From Cellulomonas flavigena DSM 20109 (GTDB lineage Bacteria; Actinomycetota; Actinomycetes; Actinomycetales; Cellulomonadaceae), in contig NC_014151.1 of the NCBI RefSeq assembly GCF_000092865.1, forward strand, positions 2,356,001 to 2,420,000: 64,000 bases of DNA, read 5' to 3'. The position numbers and the translations under genes are program-made. The notes under the pieces were generated by a model. It was not told where the DNA came from and searched no databases. It saw nothing but the letters and a program-made list of their open reading frames with translations. Below, one piece after another: positions 17,001 through 25,379 of the stretch. Position 1 is the stretch's first letter, and every line of letters begins with the position of its first letter.

Positions 17001-18567
17001 CGACGGGCTCCGCGACGGGCGCGAGGTGCCGCGCGAGGAACGCGACGAGCGGGGCGACGTGCACGTCGGGCAGGTCCCACTCGTTCTCGAGGTTCTCGGC
17101 GAGGTGCAGCTCGTCGACGACGCGCGCCCCGCGGTGCAGCCGCACGACCGGGTGCAGGTAGGCGGCGTCGTGCGCCGCGCCCGGGTCGTTCTCGGGGATG
17201 CGCGGCGCACTGACGTCGAACGGGTCGACCTGGTCGTGGTCCGGGCCGTACTCGAGCGTCACGACGAATGCGTCGACGTCGCGCCCCGCGTCACCCAGCC
17301 CGCCGTCGTCGAGGTACGCCACGGGCACCTCCTCGAGGTACCGCGCCCCGCCCGGCCCGGCGACGACGACGTCTCCGAGCACGGCGAACTGCTGCCAGAG
17401 CCCGGACGACACGTTGATGCGGGCGACGATCGCCCCGGCGACCGCCTCGGGCGTCGCGGCCAGCTCGCGGGTCGGCCAGGGCTCGTCGTGGTAGCGCGCG
17501 CGCAGGATGCGGTGCAGGGCGCGCGCGCTGTACCGGAAGCCGTGGATGAACCCGTTCGTCGAACGCTTGAAGTCGCGCTGCTGGGTGAGCGTCCCCGCGA
17601 CGTACAGCCCGGGGACGTCGACCGACTCGTACGCGGAGGTCAGGGCGAGGAACCTGTCGTGGATCGCGAGGCTGGGGCGGGCGGTGTCGTCGAAGACCGA
17701 CGCGTCGCACCGGAAGCCCGTCGCGAGGATCACGCGGTCGTAGCGCAGCTCGCGCAGGCGCTCGTCGGTGCGCGCGTAGCGGAACAGCACGCGGTACCCG
17801 CCGTCGTCGCGCCGCTCGACGCGCACGACGTCGCCGTCGAGGACGGCGTTGCCGGACTTGAGCTGGTAGGTGTCGAGGAAGTTGTTGTTCACGGCGCGCA
17901 GGTGGCCGACGTAGTGCGTCTGCCACGCCAGCGTCACCGAGCGGGGCCCGGCGACGTGGATCACGGCAGCGGTCTCGAGCAGGGCGTCGGCGGTCTCGAA
18001 CGCGGAGTTGCCCTTGCCGATGACGAGCACGCGCTGGTCGACGAAGTCCTGCGGGTCCACGGACACGGTCGGGTACTGCTCCGCGAGCTCGACGCCCTCG
18101 ATGTCCGGCACGTACGGCAGCGGGACGCCCGTGGCGAGGACGACGCGCCGCGCGCGGAAGGTGTCCGCGCCGGCGCTCACGACGAACTCGCCCGCGTCGC
18201 GGGCCACGCGGGTCACGCGCGCGCCGTACCGCACGTGCACGCCGGTGCGGGCGGCGAAGACGCCGAGGTAGCTCACCATGTCGTCCGCGTGCGGGAAGTA
18301 GCGGGTCGACCAGTGCCGGAACAGCAGCGTGGGGTCGTCGCTCAGCAGTGAGTTCCAGTCGGCCCGCAGCCGGCGCTCGGGGTCCTCGCGGTCCGAGCCG
18401 ACCTTGTTGATCGAGATGAGCTGCCGGTGCCGCGGGTACCGGGTGAACGACGTGCCGGGCGCGGGACCCGCCTCCAGCACGACGTGGTCCACACCGTCGC
18501 GCGCGAGGAACGACGCGAGCTGGAGACCTGCGGGGCCGGCACCGATGATCACGTAGTCGTGCGTCAT
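16993..18567 (-). CDS. FOXRED2/ERFAD-like FAD-dependent oxidoreductase, copy A
   Basis: A 524-residue two-dinucleotide-domain flavoprotein. FAD site IIGAGPAGLQ at residue 7; NAD(P) site VIGKGNSAFETAD near 190. Signature stretches RYPRHRQLISINK, DWNSLLSDDP, THYVGHLRAVNNNF and DTYQLKSGNAV match the FOXRED2 (ERFAD) family known from animals, where its reaction is still unsettled. About 160 C-terminal residues beyond the Rossmann folds are shared with copy B at 20132. The ATG at 18567 is 13 nt from a TAGCGT box within a symmetric divergent promoter. It is coupled to the downstream ANL gene. The reaction is unknown; flavin monooxygenase-type oxidation of an amine or phenol is possible. Confidence 0.85.
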   Translation of the reverse strand: MTHDYVIIGAGPAGLQLASFLARDGVDHVVLEAGPAPGTSFTRYPRHRQLISINKVGSDREDPERRLRADWNSLLSDDPTLLFRHWSTRYFPHADDMVSYLGVFAARTGVHVRYGARVTRVARDAGEFVVSAGADTFRARRVVLATGVPLPYVPDIEGVELAEQYPTVSVDPQDFVDQRVLVIGKGNSAFETADALLETAAVIHVAGPRSVTLAWQTHYVGHLRAVNNNFLDTYQLKSGNAVLDGDVVRVERRDDGGYRVLFRYARTDERLRELRYDRVILATGFRCDASVFDDTARPSLAIHDRFLALTSAYESVDVPGLYVAGTLTQQRDFKRSTNGFIHGFRYSARALHRILRARYHDEPWPTRELAATPEAVAGAIVARINVSSGLWQQFAVLGDVVVAGPGGARYLEEVPVAYLDDGGLGDAGRDVDAFVVTLEYGPDHDQVDPFDVSAPRIPENDPGAAHDAAYLHPVVRLHRGARVVDELHLAENLENEWDLPDVHVAPLVAFLARHLAPVAEPVGA

Positions 18568-18573
18568 GGCCGT

Positions 18574-18623
18574 GACGCTAGGTGACGCATCTCACACTGC
18601 TCTGAGATCGTCCTCCTAGCGTC
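18574..18623. promoter_or_regulatory. Symmetric divergent promoter with nested dyad
   Basis: Between two divergent starts. Outer arms GACGCTAGG (18574-18582) and CCTAGCGTC (18615-18623) are perfect 9-bp inverted repeats. Inner arms ATCTCA (18589-18594) and TGAGAT (18603-18608) are perfect 6-bp repeats. All share one axis at 18598.5. Each outer arm holds a TAGCGT -10 box 13 nt from its start codon, and the inner dyad lies where both -35 regions would be, so one bound regulator could control both operons equally. Confidence 0.75.
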
Positions 18624-18629
18624 GGCACC

Positions 18630-20135
18630 GTGACCGTCCGTGCCGCGCCGACGTACCGCGTCGACCTCGCCGCTCCCCTCCGCCCCCACCACCTGGTGGC
18701 GGCCGCGGGTCCGGTCGACGTCGTCGTACCGCCCGAGGCACGCGGGCGCACCGACGCGGCGCGGGCGTTCCTCGACGTCGCACTGCGGGACCGCGAGGTG
18801 TACGGCAGCACGACGGGCTTCGGTGCCCTCGTCGGGTTCGCCGGCCGCGCCGACGCACGCGACCAGGCCGACAACACGCTGGCCCACCTCGGCGCCGGGC
18901 AGGGACCGCCGCTCGACCCCGCCGTGGTGCGCGCGACGGCGCTCGTCCGACTGGGCTCGCTCGCGCAGGGCGTCTCGGGCGTCGCGCCGCACGTGCTCGA
19001 CGCGCTCGCGGCGATGCTCGCCACGACGTTCGCACCCGTCGTGCCACGGTGGGGGTCGGTCGGGGCGAGCGGCGACCTGGTACCGCTCGCGGCGGTCGCC
19101 GGGGCCCTGCGCGGGCACGGCGCGGCCGACGTCGACGGGCGGCGGCTGCCGGCGCGCGAGGCCCTGCACGTCGCCGGGCTGGCACCCCTCGAGCTCGACG
19201 GCCGGGACGCGCTCGCGCTGGTCAACGGCACGTCGTTGACCACGGCCGCCCTCGCCCTGGCGCTGGACGGCGTCCGGCGGTCCCTCGACGCGCAGACCCG
19301 GCTGACGTGCCTGCTGCTCGACCTGCTGGGGTGCGACCCACAGCTCACGGACGCCGACCTGCTGGCCCGGTACGGCCACCGGGGCGCCGTGGTCGTCGGC
19401 ACCCGGATGCGCGACCTGCTCGCCGGGGTCGTGCCTGCGGGCACCCGCCCGCTGCAGGAGCCCTACTCGCTGCGGTGCGCGCCGCAGCTCCTCGGGGCGG
19501 CCCACGACGCGCTGCGGTACGTCGACGAGGTCGTCACCGCCGACCTCGCGGGCGTCAGCGACAACCCCCTGCTGTTCCCGCAGGCCGACAAGGTCGTGCA
19601 CGGCGGCAACTTCTTCGGTCAGCCCGCCGCGTTCGCCGCGGACCTGCTCGCGCTCGTGACCGCGCAGCTCGGCAACCTCGCCGAGCGCCAGCTCGACCTG
19701 CTCGTCGACCCCGCGCGCAACGGCGGCCTGCCGCCCATGCTCGCCGCCGGCCCGGGGCGGCAGCACGGCGTGCAGGGCGTCCAGCTCGCGTCCACTGCGC
19801 TGGTCGCCGAGCTCCGCCGCACGGCCACGCCCGCGAGCATGCAGTCCCTGCCGACCAACCTGCACACGCAGGACGTCGTGCCGTTCGGCACGCCGGCGGC
19901 GCTGCGCTCGCTCGACGGCGCGGGGGTCCTCCACCTGCTCGTCGGGTCGCTCGCGCTGGGCCTGCGGCAGGCCGCGCACGTCGGCGCCCGCCGGCCCACG
20001 GCACCCCCGTCCGCCGCACTCCTCGACGCCCTGGCCACCGCCGTCCGACCCGTCGACCCCGACCGCCCGCTCGAGCAGGACGTGCGCCGCGCGGCGCACG
20101 TCCTGCTGCGCACCGAACCGGAGGACCTCCCGTGA
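18630..20135 (+). CDS. Aromatic amino-acid ammonia-lyase (MIO family), tyrosine/phenylalanine type
   Basis: A 501-residue member of the histidase/phenylalanine/tyrosine ammonia-lyase family. Ala146-Ser147-Gly148 (GSVGASGDLVPLA) is the triad that cyclises to the MIO electrophile; Tyr58 in VYGSTTGFG is the catalytic base. His86-Leu87 (LAHLGAG) match the selectivity pair of tyrosine ammonia-lyase. Gln414 in TQDVVPFG replaces the Glu that histidases use, so histidine is an unlikely substrate. Likely product: p-coumarate (or cinnamate); a 2,3-aminomutase cannot be excluded. The GTG at 18630 is leaderless by promoter spacing. The stop overlaps the next start (GTGA). Confidence 0.87.
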   Translation: MTVRAAPTYRVDLAAPLRPHHLVAAAGPVDVVVPPEARGRTDAARAFLDVALRDREVYGSTTGFGALVGFAGRADARDQADNTLAHLGAGQGPPLDPAVVRATALVRLGSLAQGVSGVAPHVLDALAAMLATTFAPVVPRWGSVGASGDLVPLAAVAGALRGHGAADVDGRRLPAREALHVAGLAPLELDGRDALALVNGTSLTTAALALALDGVRRSLDAQTRLTCLLLDLLGCDPQLTDADLLARYGHRGAVVVGTRMRDLLAGVVPAGTRPLQEPYSLRCAPQLLGAAHDALRYVDEVVTADLAGVSDNPLLFPQADKVVHGGNFFGQPAAFAADLLALVTAQLGNLAERQLDLLVDPARNGGLPPMLAAGPGRQHGVQGVQLASTALVAELRRTATPASMQSLPTNLHTQDVVPFGTPAALRSLDGAGVLHLLVGSLALGLRQAAHVGARRPTAPPSAALLDALATAVRPVDPDRPLEQDVRRAAHVLLRTEPEDLP

Positions 20136-21685
20136 CCCTCGACCACCTCGTCATCGGGGCCGGCCCGGCCGGGCTGCAGCTCGGCGCACTGTTGGAGGCC
20201 GACGGCCGCCGCGACTACCTCGTCGTCGACCGCGCCGACTCCCCCGGCTCCTTCTTCGCGCGCTACCCGCGGCACCGGCGCCTGATCTCGATCAACAAGC
20301 CCCGCACCGGCAGCGACGATCCCGAGGTCAACCTGCGGCACGACTGGAACTCGCTGCTGAGCGACGACCCCGACCTGCGGTTCACGCGCTACACCGACCG
20401 GTACTTCCCCGACGCCGACGTCATGGTGCAGTACCTGGCCGACTTCGCCGAGCGGTCCAAGGTGCGGGTCCGGTACGGCGCGCCGGTCACGCGGGTGTCG
20501 CGCCGCACCGACGACGCGTTCGAGGTGCAGGTCGGCTCCGACACGCTGACCGCGCGCACGGTCGTCGTCGCCACCGGTGTCAGCCTGCCGCACCGGCCCG
20601 CGATCCCGGGGTTCGAGCTCGCCGAGGGGTACGACGTGATGTCCGTCGACCCCGCCGACTACCTCGACCAGCGCGTGCTGGTCGTCGGCAAGGGCAACTC
20701 CGCGTTCGAGACGGCCGACGCCCTCATGGAGACCACGACCGCGATCCACGTCGCCGGGCCCGAACCGGTGCACCTCGCGTGGCGCACGCACTACGTGGGG
20801 CACCTGCGCGCGGTGAACAACAACTTCCTCGACACCTACCAGCTCAAGTCCGGCAACGCGGTGCTCGACGGCCGGGTCGAGCGCATCGAGCGCGACGGTG
20901 ACCGCCTGGCGGTCACGTTCTGGTTCACGCGTGCCGACGAGACGCGGGTGCTGCACTACGACCGGGTGCTCGCGTGCACCGGGTTCGCGTTCGACGCCTC
21001 GGTGTTCGACGAGACCTGCCGGCCCGCGCTGACCATCGGCGGGCGGTTCCCCGAGCAGACCGACGAGTGGGAGTCCGTCGACCAGCCCGGGCTGTTCTTC
21101 GCCGGGACCCTCACGCAGCAGCGCGACTTCCGGCGCTCGACCAACGGGTTCGTGCACGGCTTCCGGTACGGCGCGCGCGCCCTGCACCGGATCCTCGAGC
21201 GGCGTGCCGGCGAGCCGTGGCCCAGCACGCCGCTGGACCCGGCACCCGAGGCCGTCGCGGCGGCGGTGGTCGCGCGCGTCAACCGCACGTCGGCGCTGTG
21301 GCAGCAGTTCGGCGTCCTCGCGGACGTCGTCACCGTCACCGGCGACGTCGCGCGGTACCACGAGGAGGTGCCCGTGGAGTACCACCGCCGCGTCGGCCTG
21401 GCGCCGCTCGGGCACGACGACGACGCGTTCGTCGTCACGCTCGAGTACGGGCCGGACCACGACAAGGTCGACCCGTTCGACGTCACGCAGCACCGGGTCA
21501 TGCAGGACGCGCCCGGGCAGGCGCACGACGCGGCGTACCTGCACCCGGTCGTGCGGCACCACCGGCACGGCGAGCACCTCGCGACGCACCATCTCGCGGA
21601 GAACCTCGAGAACCGCTGGGACCGGCCCGACGTGCACGTCGGGCCGCTCGTGGACTTCGTCGCCCGCGCGCTCGCGGGGCGCTGA
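20132..21685 (+). CDS. FOXRED2/ERFAD-like FAD-dependent oxidoreductase, copy B
   Basis: A 517-residue paralogue of the 16993-18567 protein, nearly colinear from start to end: VIGAGPAGLQ at residue 7, RYPRHRRLISINK, DWNSLLSDDP, VVGKGNSAFETAD, THYVGHLRAVNNNF, and a shared C-terminal region with EYGPDHDKVDPFDV and NLENRWDRPDVHV. The two copies therefore came from a duplication and may act on related intermediates, or as one heteromer. GTG start overlaps the lyase stop; GGAGG lies 7 nt upstream. The next gene follows after one base. Soluble, probably cytoplasmic. The reaction is unknown. Confidence 0.85.
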   Translation: MTLDHLVIGAGPAGLQLGALLEADGRRDYLVVDRADSPGSFFARYPRHRRLISINKPRTGSDDPEVNLRHDWNSLLSDDPDLRFTRYTDRYFPDADVMVQYLADFAERSKVRVRYGAPVTRVSRRTDDAFEVQVGSDTLTARTVVVATGVSLPHRPAIPGFELAEGYDVMSVDPADYLDQRVLVVGKGNSAFETADALMETTTAIHVAGPEPVHLAWRTHYVGHLRAVNNNFLDTYQLKSGNAVLDGRVERIERDGDRLAVTFWFTRADETRVLHYDRVLACTGFAFDASVFDETCRPALTIGGRFPEQTDEWESVDQPGLFFAGTLTQQRDFRRSTNGFVHGFRYGARALHRILERRAGEPWPSTPLDPAPEAVAAAVVARVNRTSALWQQFGVLADVVTVTGDVARYHEEVPVEYHRRVGLAPLGHDDDAFVVTLEYGPDHDKVDPFDVTQHRVMQDAPGQAHDAAYLHPVVRHHRHGEHLATHHLAENLENRWDRPDVHVGPLVDFVARALAGR

Positions 21686-21686
21686 C

Positions 21687-22718
21687 GTGTCCCGCGCACG
21701 GGAGGCCGAGCGGCGGGCGCGCGACGTGCTCGACCCGGTGCACTTCGACTTCCTCGCCGGCGGCGCGGGCGCCGAACGGACGCTCGCCGACAACGAGGCG
21801 GCGTTCGCGCGCCGCCGTCTGCTGCCGCGCGTGCTGCGCGGCGCGGGGGCGCCCGACCTGTCGACGACGCTGCTGGGCGCCGAGCTCGCGGCACCGGTCG
21901 TGGTCGCGCCGACCGCGTTCCACCGCCTGGCGCACCCCGACGGCGAGGTGGCCACGGCCGTCGGTGTCGCCGCCGCGGGCGGCCTGATGACGCTGAGCAT
22001 GATGGCCACGGTCGCGGTCGAGCACGTGGCCGACGTCGGCGTGCCGCTGTGGTTCGGGCTGTACCTGCAGCCCGACCGCGGGTTCACCGCCGCGGTCGTC
22101 GCGCGGGCGCAGGACGCGGGCTGCCGCGCGCTCGTCGTGACGGCCGACTCCCCCGTCCGCGGGCGCCACACGCGTGACCTCGCGCACGGCTTCCGCGCCC
22201 TCCCCGAGGGGATGGTCTGCGAGAACATGCGCGACGCGGACTGGCGCGTGCGCGACCTCGTCGTCGACGCCGACCTCACCTGGGACGACGTAGCGTGGTT
22301 GCGCGCGACGACGTCGCTGCCCGTGCTCGTCAAGGGCGTGCTGCACCCCGCCGACGCACGGCTCGCCGTCGGGCACGGCGTCGACGGGGTCATCGTGTCC
22401 AACCACGGCGGTCGGCAGCTCGACGGCGCCGTGAGCACGCTCGACGCGCTGCCGGGCGTGGTCGACGCGGTCGCCGGGCGCGTGCCGGTGCTGCTCGACG
22501 GCGGCGTGCGCAGCGGCACCGACGCGCTCGTCGCGCTCGCCCTGGGCGCCGACGCCGTGATGGTCGGGCGGCCCGTGCTGTGGGGCCTGGCCCTGGGCGG
22601 CGCCGCGGGCGTCCGGGCCGTGCTGGGCGACCTCGCCGACGAGCTCGCGCACGCGCTCACGCTCGTCGGCGCGCGCCGTCCCGGCGATCTCACCCCGGAC
22701 CTGGTGGTGACTCCGTGA
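21687..22718 (+). CDS. FMN-dependent alpha-hydroxy-acid oxidase, hydroxymandelate-oxidase-like
   Basis: A 343-residue TIM-barrel flavoenzyme that oxidises an alpha-hydroxy acid to the keto acid. His240 in VSNHGGRQLDGA is the base; PVLLDGGVRSGTD and ALGADAVMVGRPV bind FMN phosphate; FGLYLQPDR holds the active-site Tyr. The N-terminal HFDFLAGGAGAE has Phe where glycolate oxidases have an active-site Tyr, a trait I associate with 4-hydroxymandelate oxidases of glycopeptide pathways (from memory). That fits an aromatic substrate made from tyrosine in this cluster. Stop overlaps the next start (GTGA). Confidence 0.87.
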   Translation: MSRAREAERRARDVLDPVHFDFLAGGAGAERTLADNEAAFARRRLLPRVLRGAGAPDLSTTLLGAELAAPVVVAPTAFHRLAHPDGEVATAVGVAAAGGLMTLSMMATVAVEHVADVGVPLWFGLYLQPDRGFTAAVVARAQDAGCRALVVTADSPVRGRHTRDLAHGFRALPEGMVCENMRDADWRVRDLVVDADLTWDDVAWLRATTSLPVLVKGVLHPADARLAVGHGVDGVIVSNHGGRQLDGAVSTLDALPGVVDAVAGRVPVLLDGGVRSGTDALVALALGADAVMVGRPVLWGLALGGAAGVRAVLGDLADELAHALTLVGARRPGDLTPDLVVTP

Positions 22719-24058
22719 GCGGGGCCGTGCTCGCGGTCGCGGCCGGGGCCCTCGTGGCCGCCGCGGTGTGGACGCTGCCGCGCTGGCTGCCGCCCACGGT
22801 CGTGCGGCTGCGCGAACGGGTGTTCGCCGCCGTCAACGGCACCGAGGGCGTCTCCGTCCCCGGGCCGCTGGTCGGTGCCGAGCACTTCGAGGACGTCTAC
22901 GCGCACCCCGCGGCCGACGGCCGCAGCGCCGGGGCCGGGCTGTCCGACCTGTTCTGGTACTGGCTCGCACCGGGCGCGCACATGCACCAGGAGCACCTCG
23001 AGCCCGGTGAGCGCTACCGGACCGTGGCCCGCACCACACGCCAGGTGCTGGCCGTGCGGCACGCGCGCAGCGACGAGCTCGCCACCGCGGCGGTCCGCCG
23101 GGCGCTCGACGCTCTGCCGGCCGACCGCCCCAGCCACGTGCGCCTGCGCGACCTGCTCATGCCGGTGTGGGCCGAGGTCTACCACGAGCTGGTGTTCGAC
23201 GAGCCGTGCCCGCCCGCGGCCCGTGCCCTGGTCGTGGGCAACGCCGACGACGTCGTCACCGCCCTGAAGTGCACGGGGCTGCGGCACATGGACCGCCGCG
23301 CGCGTCTCACGCGCTACCTGCGCGCACGCGTCGAGGACGGCACGTGCCCCGTCGTGCTGCCGCCGCCCTTCACCGCCCAGGAGACGGCCTGGTACCTGCA
23401 GGGCGCGTTCTTCAACACCGCCGTCGTGCAGATGTCCGAGGCGGCCGCGCACGTGCTGCTGTGCGCCGGCGCGTACCCTCCCGCCCGGTCGCTGGTCGAC
23501 GACGACGACGCGCTCGACCGGGTCGTCGACGAGACGCTGCGCGTGCACCCGCTGTTCGGCGTCGCGCACCGGATCACGTCGGCCCCCATCGAGGTCGGGG
23601 ACGTCACGCTGCCCTCCGGGTCGGTGCTGCTGTTCAACTACCTCGCGTACCAGCGCACCGGTGCGGCGGGCGACGACGTGTTCGACCCCGAGCGCTGGCG
23701 GACGCTGCGTCACCACGACGCGCACTTCGTGCCGTTCGGGGTCACGGCCAACCGGGCGTGCCCCGCCCGCGGGTCGGCCCCGGTGATGCTGCGCGCGGTG
23801 CTGCGCGAGGTCCTGCGCCGGTACGACGTGACGCCGACCGGCGCGCACACGCGCTCGATGCCCAACCGTGGGCCGGCGTTCCTCACGCCCGTCGGCGCAC
23901 CCTCGCCGTCCCGCGCGCGCGTGGCCGCCCTGCGCCTGGGCGACCGGTGGTCGGACGTCGGCCGCTCCCTCACCCAGCTCGCCCTCGGCACCGTCATGGT
24001 GCTCGAGGCCCGCCGCCTCAAGCCGTGCAGCACCTACTTCTCGGAGGCCCGCGCATGA
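22715..24058 (+). CDS. Membrane-anchored cytochrome P450-like protein
   Basis: A 447-residue divergent P450. Residues 3-25 form an N-terminal membrane anchor, unusual for a bacterial P450. Glu273-Arg276 in DETLRVHP is the ExxR helix, and Cys349 in FGVTANRACPARG is the heme ligand in a slightly altered FxxGxxxCxG loop. The candidate I-helix (TAWYLQGAFFNTAVVQ) lacks the usual acid/alcohol pair for O2 activation, so the chemistry may not be plain hydroxylation. A further 60 residues follow the heme region. GTGA and ATGA overlaps couple it to both neighbours. No ferredoxin partner is nearby. Confidence 0.82.
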   Translation: MSGAVLAVAAGALVAAAVWTLPRWLPPTVVRLRERVFAAVNGTEGVSVPGPLVGAEHFEDVYAHPAADGRSAGAGLSDLFWYWLAPGAHMHQEHLEPGERYRTVARTTRQVLAVRHARSDELATAAVRRALDALPADRPSHVRLRDLLMPVWAEVYHELVFDEPCPPAARALVVGNADDVVTALKCTGLRHMDRRARLTRYLRARVEDGTCPVVLPPPFTAQETAWYLQGAFFNTAVVQMSEAAAHVLLCAGAYPPARSLVDDDDALDRVVDETLRVHPLFGVAHRITSAPIEVGDVTLPSGSVLLFNYLAYQRTGAAGDDVFDPERWRTLRHHDAHFVPFGVTANRACPARGSAPVMLRAVLREVLRRYDVTPTGAHTRSMPNRGPAFLTPVGAPSPSRARVAALRLGDRWSDVGRSLTQLALGTVMVLEARRLKPCSTYFSEARA

Positions 24059-25332
24059 GTCCTGTCGAGCTCGCACCGCGCTTCTTCCTCGCGGTCGTCG
24101 TCATCCTGCTGGTCTGCCGTGGCGTGTCGTGGCTGCTGGGACGCGTCGGGCAGCCCCCGGTCGTCGGCGAGATGGTCGCCGGCGTGCTCCTGGGGCCCTC
24201 GCTGCTCGGGCTCGTCCTGCCGTCCTGGCAGGAGTCGCTGTTCCCGTCCGATCTGCGGCCCGTCCTGTTCGTCGTCGGGCAGATCGGCCTGGTGCTGCTG
24301 ATGTTCCACGCCGGGTACGCGTTCACGGCGCGGTCGGACGGCCTGGCGGGCACCGCTGCGGTCGTGTCGCTCGCGGGTGTCACGGGGCCGCTCGTCCTGG
24401 GCGTGGGGCTCGTGCTCGTCGCCGCCGGCCACGTGCCCCTCGCACCGCCGGGCGTGCCCGTCGGCGTCGTCGCCGCCTTCGTGGGCGTCGCGCTGGCCAT
24501 CACCGCGTTCCCCATGCTCGCGCGGATCATCACGGAGCGCGGCCAGGCCGGCACCCGGCACGGCGCGATCGCGCTCGCGAGCGGCGCCGTCGACGACGTC
24601 GTCGCGTGGGTGCTGCTCGCGGTCGTGCTGGCGGTGGCGTCCGGCAGCGCGGGCCCGGCGCTCGTGACGGTGGTCGGGGCACTGGTGTTCGTCGCGCTGA
24701 TCCGGTTCGTGGCGCGCCCCGGGGTGGCGCGGCTCATGGCCTCGGCGCGCGCCGACGACCACAGCCGCCTGCTCGGCACGGTCGCGATCCTCTTCGCCGC
24801 CGCGTGGTTCACCGACGAGATCGGGCTGTACGCCGTGTTCGGCGCGTTCGCGCTCGGGCTCGCGGTACCGCGCGTGCCGGCCGCCGACCGGGTCGTCGGC
24901 TCGCTCACCCCCGTCACGGGGGTGCTGGTGCCGATGTTCTTCACGTACTCGGGCCTGAACACGCAGTTCGGGCTCTTCACCGACCCGGCCGTGCTGGTGT
25001 TCGCCGCCGCGGCGGTGCTGCTCGCGATCGCGGGGAAGTTCGGCGCGTGCTGGGTCGCCGCGCGGCGCCGGGGCGAGCCGCAGGGTGTCGCGCTGCGCGT
25101 CGCCTCCCTGATGAACGCCCGCGGGCTCATGCAGCTCATCGCCCTCAACATCGGGCTCGAGGCCGGTCTGGTCGGGCCGTCCCTGTTCACCGTCCTCGTC
25201 CTCGTCGCGCTCGTCACCACCGTCATGACGAGCCCGCTGCTGTCCTGGGTCGAGCGCCGGCACCCGCTGCCGGACCGCGCCGACGACGACGCCGCCCGGA
25301 TCCCGTCCGAACCGGTTCGAGCGACATCGTGA
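24055..25332 (+). CDS. CPA2-type cation/proton antiporter
   Basis: A 425-residue membrane protein with about 12 hydrophobic segments and no soluble regulatory domain. Family segments include QPPVVGEMVAGVLLGPSLLG, LLMFHAGYAF, ALAITAFPMLARII, the ion-site ASGAVDDVVAWVLLA (paired Asp) and LMNARGLMQLIALNIGL. It exchanges Na+ or K+ for protons across the cytoplasmic membrane. Its place as last gene of a tightly coupled biosynthetic-looking operon suggests either export of an ionic product or protection from it (inference). ATGA overlap with the P450 gene. Confidence 0.9.
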   Translation: MSPVELAPRFFLAVVVILLVCRGVSWLLGRVGQPPVVGEMVAGVLLGPSLLGLVLPSWQESLFPSDLRPVLFVVGQIGLVLLMFHAGYAFTARSDGLAGTAAVVSLAGVTGPLVLGVGLVLVAAGHVPLAPPGVPVGVVAAFVGVALAITAFPMLARIITERGQAGTRHGAIALASGAVDDVVAWVLLAVVLAVASGSAGPALVTVVGALVFVALIRFVARPGVARLMASARADDHSRLLGTVAILFAAAWFTDEIGLYAVFGAFALGLAVPRVPAADRVVGSLTPVTGVLVPMFFTYSGLNTQFGLFTDPAVLVFAAAAVLLAIAGKFGACWVAARRRGEPQGVALRVASLMNARGLMQLIALNIGLEAGLVGPSLFTVLVLVALVTTVMTSPLLSWVERRHPLPDRADDDAARIPSEPVRATS

Positions 25333-25353
25333 CCGCGAAGGTGTTACTCAAGT

Positions 25354-25366
25354 CACACCAGGTGTG
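25354..25366. promoter_or_regulatory. Palindrome upstream of response regulator
   Basis: CACACC-A-GGTGTG, perfect 6-bp arms around a single base, 14 bp before the response-regulator ATG in the 47-bp gap after the antiporter gene. An operator or autoregulatory site is possible; position relative to a -10 box is unclear. Confidence 0.4.
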
Positions 25367-25379
25367 CCACAGTCAGGAC

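Noticed and set aside
18630..20135. Histidine ammonia-lyase (hutH)
   Set aside because: Family is right, but Gln414 and His86-Leu87 point to a tyrosine/phenylalanine-type substrate, and no hut genes are near.
15588..20135. Photoactive-yellow-protein chromophore pathway (tyrosine lyase plus coumarate ligase)
   Set aside because: The enzyme pair would fit, but no PYP-like gene of about 125 codons is present and the remaining genes do not belong to that system.
19619..24076. A 1485-codon open frame on the minus strand
   Set aside because: It is antisense to five well-supported coupled genes and its translation is low-complexity Arg/Ala/Gly/Val-rich. High GC makes such shadows common.
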